Assembly (NCBI GenBank): GCA_029449245.1
Contig: JANATF010000002.1
Location: forward strand, 2,294,001-2,358,000
Source of the DNA: Mortierella alpina
Taxonomy: Eukaryota > Mortierellomycota > Mortierellomycetes > Mortierellales > Mortierellaceae
DNA length: 64,000 nucleotides
Reading direction: 5' to 3'
Position numbers and translations under genes: made by a program. Of this stretch, positions 11,422-21,403 are shown piece after piece (positions within the stretch are counted from its first letter, which is position 1; each line of letters begins with the position of its first letter). A model generated the notes under the pieces. The model was given only the letters and a program-made list of their open reading frames with translations. It did not search any database and was not told the origin of the DNA.

Positions 11422-11911
11422 GGTGCAAGTTTGGATCTTCTTACCATTTTTATGGTATAAAAAGAAGGTGATCTTCACACAAAAATCAATCCTCATCCTC
11501 TTCAACAATCTCATCAGCAAGACAAGCCTTCCAGCGCAACAGTCAAGGAAATACTACTGTCACAATCAACCTAACCCCAAGTTCAAACAATCAACAATGA
11601 AGTTCTCTCTTGCCATCGCCGCCATTGTCGCCTCCATTGCCTCCACCCAGGCTGCTACTGGTACCGTCCACACCGCTGGTGACCCCTTGAACATCCACTC
11701 TGGCCCCTCTACCTCCTCCCCTGTTGTTGGGTCAGTCAAGAACGGTGCCTCGGTCAACATTGACTGCACTGCTACCGGCACCACCGTTACTGGCAAGTAC
11801 GGTACCTCCAGCGTCTGGGACCACATTCCCGGCGGTTACGTGACCGACACCTATGTCTACACCGGCACTGATGGACCTGCTGCCCCCGCCTGCGGTGGCA
11901 CCACCCCTCCC
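11422..11911 (+). repeat. Right arm of 490-bp inverted repeat
   Basis: This is the same module as 8606-9095 in opposite orientation. Similarity starts at GGTGC upstream of the TATA box and stops at the CCTCCCCCC of the linker, where the two genes switch to unrelated C-terminal domains. Even the antisense open frame is identical in both arms, which independently supports nucleotide identity. Confidence 0.9.
11456..11464 (+). promoter_or_regulatory. TATA box of the lysozyme-like gene
   Basis: TATAAAAAG lies 133 bp upstream of the ATG at 11597, at the same distance as in the divergent partner. Confidence 0.7.
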
Positions 11912-12346
11912 CCCGGTGGCAACTTGCCCGGTTTGAACGCTAAGCAGTCTGGATACGCCCGCATCATTGCCAGTGCTGCCCGCACCGCAGGAGTTGGTTC
12001 CCGCGGTTGCGCTGTCGCCATTGCCACCGCTTTGGTCGAGTCCAACATCTTAGTCTACTGCAACAACAAGGTCGCTGGATCGTGCAGCTTGGCCCACGAT
12101 GCCGTTGGATCTGACCACTTGTCCGTCGGTATTTTCCAGCAGCAGTCTCCCATGTGGGGAACACCCAGACAGTGCATGGAGCCTGCCTCGTCTGCCGGTC
12201 TCTTCTACAATGCCCTCAAGGGTGTCAGCGGCTGGGCCTCCTTGCCCATCGGAACTGCTGCACAGAAGGTCCAGCGCTCTGCATACCCTACCCGCTATGC
12301 CGCCCGTGCCCAGGAGGCCATCGATATCTGCGCCAAGGCCTACTAA
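11597..12346 (+). CDS. Secreted SH3b + lysozyme/transglycosylase-like protein
   Basis: This is a predicted secreted glycan-strand hydrolase in a single exon of 249 aa. Signal peptide (1-19), SH3b domain and linker are identical to the peptidase at 8087-8920. After the PPPGG linker comes a ~135-aa domain: SGYARIIASAARTAGVGSRG, then AIATALVESN (candidate catalytic Glu), DHLSVGIFQQ-SPMWGTP, and AQKVQRSAYPTRYA. Actinobacterial secreted proteins with a lysozyme-like fold carry the same order of motifs (ATALxES, then S-x-GxFQQ, then WGTP). Codon use is C-rich, like local highly expressed genes, so any transfer would be old or ameliorated. Catalytic activity and substrate are inferences. Confidence 0.83.
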   Translation: MKFSLAIAAIVASIASTQAATGTVHTAGDPLNIHSGPSTSSPVVGSVKNGASVNIDCTATGTTVTGKYGTSSVWDHIPGGYVTDTYVYTGTDGPAAPACGGTTPPPGGNLPGLNAKQSGYARIIASAARTAGVGSRGCAVAIATALVESNILVYCNNKVAGSCSLAHDAVGSDHLSVGIFQQQSPMWGTPRQCMEPASSAGLFYNALKGVSGWASLPIGTAAQKVQRSAYPTRYAARAQEAIDICAKAY

Positions 12347-13107
12347 GCGCTTACCGCAAGATTTTGATCCTTGGTCGTGTCATGATACCCATCCTATTGG
12401 CTTTCCTTCCAAGCATCGGTCTTCATTTTTATATAGCAGTTCTCTTGAGGCTGGTTCCCGAGAAAAACTAGAATATCCCAATATCTTGAGCCATTACTAT
12501 AAAACAAACGTAGGCAACCTTTAGATGCCACCATAATCCTTTTCAGTCTCAATGAGTCTTGTTGTCTGGTTCGCGAGGTTGCATCACCCACATGGTCATC
12601 ATGCCTGAGCGCGGGAGGGAGGGTAGGTGCACAGACTCTGGTCTTTGAGCACAGCCTTCGTTTCAGATATTCAGCCCTCTCTTTCATGCATCGCAGATCC
12701 GTGTAACAATGGGCCAACGGCTTATAAAAAGTAATGTGTGATGTAAAAACTCAGCCCCGTCCGTTGTCAAGCGAAAGTTGCGGCATACCAAAGAACACAG
12801 AGAGCTGTGAGAGCACAACTGTTACCGGCGATCACAGTCCTTAGACTATGATCCCTAGACGACTTCTCGCTTTCCAACATTCCTCTTCATATAAAAAGCC
12901 GATGTTCACCAAAAAACAGTTTTTTTGACGCCAACCTTAAAAATTCAGGCACAGCCGCCAGATGCACACTCGCCTTTGGCGCTACTCATTCTTTACATTC
13001 CTCAATTGCATTTACTCATCTCGTTAGATCAACGCCGAATCAAGTTGTTTTAGTTTAGGAAGAGACAGCTCTAACTGCCACCAGGAGTTAGCAGGACACG
13101 CAAAAGA
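12347..13107. other. Intergenic, no gene recognised
   Basis: This is 3' flank of the lysozyme-like gene and 3' flank of the convergent protease. A TATAAAAAG-like string near 12722 has no downstream gene in the matching orientation. I see no structured RNA or repeat. Confidence 0.5.
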
Positions 13108-16100
13108 TTATTCCCCCATGGCACCTGGGGCTGCACCTCTCTTGATCCTAATGGTAGGGGACATCCAGCTTTCATGTGTCTCTCCTGTGCCTTCAATGCT
13201 CTCCGAGAAGGGTTTGAGAGCGAGCGCTACAATTGAATAATCGCCGTCTGGTACGGTCGCGATAATGTTCTTCCGGGGCTTAAAAACCCTCCCGTCCCAC
13301 TGAACGCCGAAGAACTTGGACTTTACAGAATCAGTCCGTCCAAGGTACTCTCCGTCCACCGGGACCGTCCCAACCACTGTTTGGGTGTGGCTGTCAAGCA
13401 CAAAGATAATGAGCCTCCGGGCGGGATTGGAGATCTTGAAAATGATAGACACAATGTCGGTGCCTGCCATCGTGAAGGTTGGAGGATCAATCTCCTTGTT
13501 ACCTGCGATAGGAATCAATTTCCCGTCAGGTGTAGAGCTCAGTACGATGGGAAACCCTTCCTGAAGATCCATGATATCGACGGTGCCATATGATCCATGC
13601 ATGCCTGCATAGGGTACTTGCAACGCTGGTCGGGCCCTGTTAAGCGTGGGCTCCATTCTAACATACCCGCTGTAAATCCAATGGCTCTCCAAGTCAAGGT
13701 CCTTTGGTGGCGAGAAGCTGATGATAATTGGCCGCGACTCGCCGGCCTCTAGACGCACGGTCGAATCTGATGGATCCAGCACCAATTCTGCGGCAGAATT
13801 GCTATAGACGATCGCATCTGTAGGCTGCCCGAGGGGTGTGTAGCCTAGTGCAGACATGGCAGGAACATGCGAGATGGTGAAGACCTCAGTTGTTGGATAT
13901 AAATTAGTGAGGGTGAGGGTGTAACTGGCGAGGGTATGATCAGTGTCATTGAGCGCGAGGTGAGCTGGCGTCGCTGTTGCGCTGCCCTGAATAGCATCAA
14001 AAACATGAACCATGCCGGCCCCCTGACGAGCCGTAGTATCGGGAACTGAGGAGTCCTTGTAAAGCCTCGGCTTGGAGTACAGCTGCATACGCTGTAGGAG
14101 AGTAACTGGGTCGATTTCTGAATTGGCTTGGAGCATTAGCGCTGCGCACCCGGCAACATAAGGTGTTGCCATGGACGTGCCCGACATGGTAGAGAAAGAG
14201 CCTTTGCTGACCTGAAGTTTCCGACAGGATTGAAGCGTGTTAGCAGAGCCACGACGACAAAGGCAGAAGTCAGTATTACGATATATCCGAGCGACGGTAC
14301 CGGAACAGTGCTATAGATGTATCCACCCGGTCCAGCAACATCGGGCTTCAGTTCAAGTTCTGGTCCTAGACCCCAGCTAGAAAAGGTCGAGATTTGATTC
14401 GCCATCTCGTTCGCAAACACACCCTTTTCTTTACTATAAACGATGCTGATCGACTTGCTTGGGGCAGCTTCAAGCTGGTTTAGAAGAGTCTTGCCTTGCC
14501 TCAGTGAGATTCCGTGGCCAAAGATGTGAATGTCTGGCCCTGTAGCTTTTGGTCGCAACGCTCCGTCGACGTTGTTATAAAAAATGCATCCCACTGCACC
14601 TGCCATTTGAGCAAGCATGATCTATCACCATTGTGGCCAACATATTCGAGTGTCATTATCATTCTTATCTACATGATAGGCGCCATAATATATATATTTA
14701 CCTTGGAGGTGAATGGGCAATCTCCTCGCTTCAGTAGCGCGACTTTGCCTGCAATGGGGTTTGTAGTGCCTTCAACCTCTGGGTAGGGCTGACATCCCAT
14801 CGGATCGTGCTCAGGGACCATTAATGGTAATGGTATACCCGTCTGATTTGCTGGCGGTACATCCATGTAGTCTACAGAAGTGACCATGAGATACTCTTAT
14901 CAGAAGATGGCGAATTCAATCATCTTCGCATCCAACAGTGCGCTCATCGTACTCACCGACGCGCATATCAGTTGCACCTTCGACCTCAAAGTAGTTGGCC
15001 AGAAACCCTGAGCCTTCAAAACTGGCGACAGAGATGACATCCTGGCTGATGGAAGGACTGGAGACTTCAGCGACTCCTAGCTCACCGTCGTTACCGATCG
15101 CTGCTACAACGATTACGCCAAGGTCGGCCAAACGGCCTGCAGCCTTCGACAGAGGTGTATTGGCCCAGGAAGAGCCTCCACCAAGCGAGAGGTTGACAAC
15201 TTCCATGCCGTCCGCATATGCACGCTCCAAGGCTGCAATGATAACATCATCCTTGGCGGTTCCGTTACACGGAAACACTCTATACGATCCCAAAGTCGCT
15301 AAGCGCGTATGAAAAAAAGAGGTTGAGGGGTGATATTTTCTGATATCCGTTCATGTAAGGAGGAAAAGTTCATTCGAAAAGTTCATTCGATTACCTTCAG
15401 GCGCCACGCCAAAAAAGTTGGACTTGGTGCTGCTGCCAGCAATGATTCCGGCTACGTGGGTTCCATGCTACCAATATGTATGCGTAAAACACAGATAAGT
15501 ATGCTGCGTGTCAGTGCACCGAAGATTTTATATCGCTGCGAGACCAGAAAGGATGGGCTAGCTCTTGTCACACTTACGCCCACACAGTCATATCCTCCAG
15601 CTTCCTTTGCGCTGGATGGATTTACAAAATCGTAACCATACTGGACTTTACATCCAGGCCCTGCGTGCATCGATTAACACAGGCATTAGTTACCGATGAT
15701 CCTTTCCGTGATTGTATGCCAACCACATATTCAGTTCACAAGACCAACCATAACACGACCCTAAAGCTTCATGCGTGTAATCTACTCCCGTGTCTGGTAA
15801 GGAGATATGTTAATATGGTTCAAAGTTTGTTCGTCTGTCACGCTTGCTCTTTGACTAGAGTCTTCTGTTGCGGGGAGGATGCCAGGCATACCTATAATGC
15901 CGATATTGATACCCTTCCCTGTAAGATTCAGCTCTTCTCTGGCTCGCAGGACGCCCGTCTGTTCGTGTGCTGTGCTTAACTGAGGTTTAGCAGCTAGAGC
16001 GTCGAACCCTGTGTCGTGTACAATGGTCTTGGGTTGGCTGACTGAGATCTAACAAGGGCATGGCCAATACCGAAGTCATCAGCGATAAGTCCTAGCCACT

Positions 16101-16620
16101 CAAGTTTCTGAAAAATACCAGCTCATCGACCTACAAGAGGCGAGACTTTAACAACTCCGGGTACGGCCCGAATCTGCTCCAGGAGTTGTTGGATCTTGTT
16201 CTGTGACACGTCTTGAAGCTCGATACTCAGGCCGTTCATAAGATCGAAGAACTCATGTCGCACCATATAGTCCACGTTCAAGTCCTCAGTCAAGAAGGAC
16301 TGAAACCTTTGATGTTGAGCAGATACAACTGCATGGCGAGTGTCTGCAAATGCCTTGAACTCGCCGTTGCGTTCCAGACGAAGTCTTTCTTTACGGTTTA
16401 GCCCTGCTGGTGCAAGATCAAACTCAATAAGAAAGCTCGACTGTGAACGGACGGCATTGAATGCCTCAAAGGAAAGATCCGCCTTTTTAGGTACATCATT
16501 GAATGAAGGGGTCAAGAGTGACTCAAAGGGTTCGCTGTTGTCAGAGATGGCGTTGAGAGGCACTGCACTGACTATAGCTACAGACAGCGAGAGGATGAGA
16601 GTAATGGCGCGCGATCTCAT
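13108..16620 (-). CDS. Secreted subtilisin-like serine protease (S8, PA-insert type)
   Basis: This is an extracellular endopeptidase. Nine phase-consistent exons: 16135-16620, 15892-16048, 15749-15793, 15578-15660, 15395-15467, 14957-15298, 14702-14895, 14301-14621 and 13108-14211, giving about 934 aa. The N-terminus has a signal peptide (MRSRAITLILSLSVAIVSA) and an I9-like propeptide. The triad is complete: DTGVDY (Asp ~215), HGTHVAG (His ~258) and SGTSMATP (Ser ~580). A PA domain (GKVALLKRGDCPF) lies between His and Ser, as in Vpr/cucumisin-type subtilases. The ~350-residue tail resembles the Fn3-like C-terminal region of these proteases. An in-frame Met exists 42 codons upstream, but 16620 directly precedes the signal peptide. 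The 45-nt third exon carries the catalytic Asp. Confidence 0.88.
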
Positions 16621-17143
16621 GCCTGAATGTGTGTTGGGCAACGAATAAAGTGGACACCAGAATGGCTGCACGGAAGCCTGGTCTTTTAATCCATCAAATG
16701 CTTGGTCAAAGCATTCTCTACAGCGTGACCTTTGGAGTATGGACAATGTGCGATGATGTTATTATACAGCGCTATATACATCCGATGTGATCCATCGACG
16801 TGGACATGGACCCGGAAGGGGGTGAGAATCTAGAATCGCGCGAACCATCTCGAATATCAGAGTTATATGGAACGCGCGAAAAGCACGCGTCCGTTGATGA
16901 AAAGAAAGGGGCTAAGATGTACTTGAGGGCCATGTGCGCTCACTCAGCAAGAACAGACAAGTGGGTCATTTGTGCTCGATCAGAAAACTTGTGGCCAAAT
17001 TCTCAGAGTCATTGATGAGGACTGTGCGTGAGAACTATGGTTGGCGGAAGTGGCGATGGAGGTAGCCACAGCCGAGTAATAGTTGTTTCGCACGGTTATC
17101 ATCTTTATCCTCTACTTCGTTCGCCTTTTTCTACCAACTCAAG

Positions 17144-20100
17144 ATGCTGAAGCACCGTGGGAACTGTGGGACGGAACCAACGACCATCGACCTCAATGGC
17201 GAATGGCATCTGAACAATTTAGACAATACGATTCAGGCAACATCTAGTGTTCCAGGTGTGCATGAGAACAATTGAGTTGCAATTCATTCCTGTGCACAAG
17301 GAAACTGTCTAATGCAATGAACTCTCTCATTATTGTGCGGATGGTAGGCCAAGTTCACCTGGACCTGATTCGCTCTAAGCATCTAACAGAAGACCCATAC
17401 TACGGCACCAACTATGTCAGGTAGGGTTTTCACGCTGCAATCTTACAATTGATCGCCAATTGAACCTTACTAAGGCACGTCCTTCTTCGTAGTGAGTCCA
17501 TGCGAAAGACTATTGCAACCACCTGGGTGCTCACAAAAGAGTTTTTCATTGGAAAAGGCACTCCTTTCACTGCCGCCTTTCTTGACTGCGAGGGGCTTGA
17601 CACGATTGCCTCCATCACACTAAACGGCTCTGAAATCGGGAAGACTGAGAACCAGTTCCTACGCCATCTGTTTGATGCCACGGGTGCTCTCCTGGTGGGA
17701 CAGAACAGCCTCCAAGTTCAGTTCGAAGACGCTGTCCACTTTGCGGAGGAGAGGGCTGGCGTCTATCCTTACTATGTACGTGCTGGAGAGTGCCGCAATG
17801 CCAATAGGAGTGCGTCTGAACTGTTTATGTCTCTGCATGTTCAGTGACCATCCTCTCTATGTTTAGGTGCCGGACATGTTTAACATGAGCGCCGCTCAGC
17901 ATGGATTTCCACGCCGCAACTTTATTCGCAAGGAGCAGGTTGTCCCAATAGCGCGCGCCGTGTACTGATTTAGAATTCAATGTACGATCTATACTGACCT
18001 AGATATGTCTTTCGTAGTGTTCGTTCTCTTGGGATTGGGGTCCCGCTTTCGCTCCCTGTGGTAAGAATGCGCGAAACGACTCTTCAGATGAAGGACTGCA
18101 TCTATGTGACTGATGGCATTGTGCTATGTTTTATCTGCAGGTATCTGGCGTCCCATTTCGCTCAAACTGGATGAACAGGGGATACTTGTCAAAGACTGGA
18201 ATCTTCTCACGTCGTTCAATACAAGCAAAAGTTGCTGGGAGGTCAAGGTATCATTTAAATGGTCAAGAGCTGCATTTGCCTAAATATAACGCTGGTCTGA
18301 CGATTTCTTTTGCAAGGTTTGCATGGATATCTTTAGTGACCGAGACCAGCTGCTCAGTTTACAAGCCTTTTTCAGGGAAGACCTCCCGTCATTCGAGCAC
18401 CAATTGGCTGTGCTTCGTGGTGATAATAAGGCGCAGCACTCGTTCTTTCTGGATGAAGTGTCCATCAAACGATGGTGGCCTAGGGGATACGGAGAGCAGA
18501 CACTCTACAGCTTGGATGTGACGCTTGTGAACGAGAAGTCGATTGCCGTTGCCTCACACTCGTTTCATTGTGGTTTTAAGACGTGTGAACTGGTGCAAGA
18601 TCCGTTAGAGAAGGAGAAACTAGGTGATGCGTTCTGCTTTCGGGTGAATGGTCATGATATCTTTGCGAAGGGTGCAAACTGGATCCCGGGTCATGTCTTT
18701 GACAGTCTGATGACCATGGACAAGAAGAGGTGTGTGACACCACCTTTTCAAGCAGCGCATCCACATCAGTGGTTCACGGCCTCTCATGACTCATGCTGCA
18801 CATTTCGACTCTCTTAGACAACTGCTGTCGAGCTGCATTGCGGCAAACATGAACATGATACGAATCTGGGGTGGCGGGCGATACGAGACAGATGGTAGGC
18901 ATCGAGCACGCGGCCCTCGGCATGATGATCGGAATTAACAAACTGACGATGACCATCACTTTTAGAATTCTACCAGCTGTGCAGCGAGCTCGGGATCATG
19001 GTTTGGCAAGAGTTCATGTAAGTTGTTCTACTCTCCTTGTGGTGAGCTCTTGCCTTGCTTCCTAAATGCTAAGGCGGTTCGCTGTTTATAGGTTTGCATG
19101 TGCCCTATATCCAACTGATGATGCATTCCTTAAGAATGTCAAGCAAGAGGTGTCCTATCAAGTTAGCAGGCTTATGGTTCACCCTTGCATTGTTCTCTGG
19201 TCTGGAAACAACGAGAATCAGGAGTTCATGGTGAAGAAGTACGTGTTTTAAGAGCGCGACAGACATCCATGTATACCTTGACGATTCTCATAGTGACCAA
19301 ACTGTCATATTTTTCTCTTCAGCTGGGACAAGGCAACCGCTCTCAACCCTTATCTCTTCACGGTAAGACAATTTGGCGTTAAGGCGTGCTATTATATGTC
19401 GTTAAAGTTGCTCACAGATCTCCGTGTCTTCTAGGTGGACTACCATAAGCTATATATCGAGACGATTATGGCGACAGTGCAGGAAATCGACAAGTCGCGA
19501 TCATTCATCTCAACGTAATACCCAAGTGCACAGGACTTCAAAGAAGACGTGAATACACATCCCACCTTTCATTAACCGGCTATTCATTTCAACTCTCAAA
19601 CGCCAGCTCTCCTTCTGCGGGTCTGGTCTCCAAGTCGCCTTACACGGAAAGATATGTGCTACAGGACTTCGAAAGGGGCCTCTATGGCGACGTCCACTTT
19701 TATGACTACAAGAACAATGGCCTACACGTCGAGCACTACCCGAAAGCACGTTTTGTGTCTGGTAAATACTATTTCGCCATTGTATCCTGTTTCCCCGTGT
19801 AAAGCCTTCACTCTTCTCTTCTGACCATACTGTGTAGAGTACGGAGCACAGTCTATGCCGTGCTTTAGAAACTGGAAAAAGGTATGTTCGAGCAACGATT
19901 GGCACCCAATGTCAAAATTCTCTGTACACCGCAATCACCATGGCAATGGACAGCAGGAGATGCTCCAGCAAATTGAGGTAATCAGCAATCATCAACCTCA
20001 CGGTTACAAACGATTGGGTGAAAGCACATATGGAATGTCGGTGTTCCTGACACGTCCATGCTTTATGCACTCCTTAGTTTCAATTCCAACTTCCAGAAGC

Positions 20101-21293
20101 CGTTTCAAAGTACTATCACTCGGATCCAGAGATCATGTTGTCAATCGATGCTTGCACGCGTGGAAGGCTCTTTGATCTGTTTTGTTACATGACGCAGTGT
20201 GTACAGGCGCGTTCCATTACAGGCCAGACAGAGCACTATATTCGAAATCGTAGTTCTGCGAGTCGAACCATGGGGGCACTTTATTGGCAGTTAAACGACA
20301 TCTGGCCAGCTCCAACATGTACGTGAGCGATGGTTTCGAGCTTCACAGCTGTGCGCGACAATGATTGCTCTATAATTAACCCAACCAGACACATGATTTT
20401 CTGGACGTAGGGTCAAGCATTGAGCATGGAGGTACCATTTGGCTCACGTCTATAAAGTGCCCACACCATTGTGGTACCCTCTAACGCATAGCCCGTTTCT
20501 ATAATTTAGGACAGTGGAAGCCGCTCCATTACTTTATCAAAAATGCGTTTGCTGAGGTACTGGTCTCTGGTTTCCAGTCTCCGGAAGGTCGCTCCTTCGA
20601 TATCTACGTCTGCAATGACAGATCGGTGTCAATCAAGGGTGAGTCCAAGTAGGACCTTTTTTATGTAGTTGACTGCATGATCGCTCAAACTAAAATTCTC
20701 TTACTTCTGGGATTTTCGACTTAGGCAAGCTGAATGTGCAATCCTGGGACATTGCATCTAGCGGTCTCAGGGCAGAGCTCACACTTTCATTTCAAGTCGA
20801 GCCATTCTCAAGTAAGAAGATAGTGACTGTCGAGAACCAGGATCTCTTGGGCGAGGACGAAGACAACCCACGATTACTCGTAGCCGAGGCAGTAATTGCT
20901 CACGACACTTGCTCCGATGGGACGATTGCGATGATTCCCCAGATATTTCCGTGCCGATCTGCTTTTCCGATTGCCACCGGTCTACACAAGACCGATCCTG
21001 GTATCTCTGTATCTCATTTTGGATTGAGACAGGACGAAGACACCTCTGCGACATCGTTTGAGATCCACATTACGCTTCAATCGACTGCTGTTGCGGGGTT
21101 GGTCTGGTTGGAGTGGACGAGGGATGATATCGTGGGCCACTTTCAAGAGAACGCGATATGGCTGTTACCTCATCAGCCAAAGTCGATTGTGTTTTACGGT
21201 AGCGGCGAGGCGCCTTCTAACACGCAGGAAAGCGACTTGCAGATCAAGAGTCTTTACGACGCCCTACGCTGTGAGGCGTTGCTCAGGCAGTAA
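17144..21293 (+). CDS. GH2 beta-mannosidase
   Basis: It removes terminal beta-mannose from manno-oligosaccharides or N-glycans. About 18 exons: 17144-17255, 17348-17420, 17493-17775, 17867-17938, 18018-18060, 18141-18247, 18317-18729, 18818-18894, 18966-19017, 19092-19238, 19323-19362, 19435-19514, 19607-19761, 19838-~20002, 20097-20318, 20411-20431, 20510-20638 and 20725-21293. The product is about 920 aa. The series NFIRKEQCSFSWDWGPAF, GANWIP, MNMIRIWGGG and FACALYP is typical of the family. The acid/base Glu is in WSGNNEN and the nucleophile Glu in SEYGAQS. No signal peptide is seen, so it is likely intracellular or lysosome-like. The exon 14/15 junction is unresolved: the donor at 19978 leaves the wrong phase, while 20003 or 20018 fits. 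Exon 16 is only 21 nt. Confidence 0.9.
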
Positions 21294-21403
21294 CTGCGTG
21301 GCAGTTGACGAATTAGCTGTTACGGTGACGTAATTCGTCCATTAAAATGTTTGAACACATCCTCAATCTAACTTGAACATCATCACACTCACACACTCAT
21401 CTA

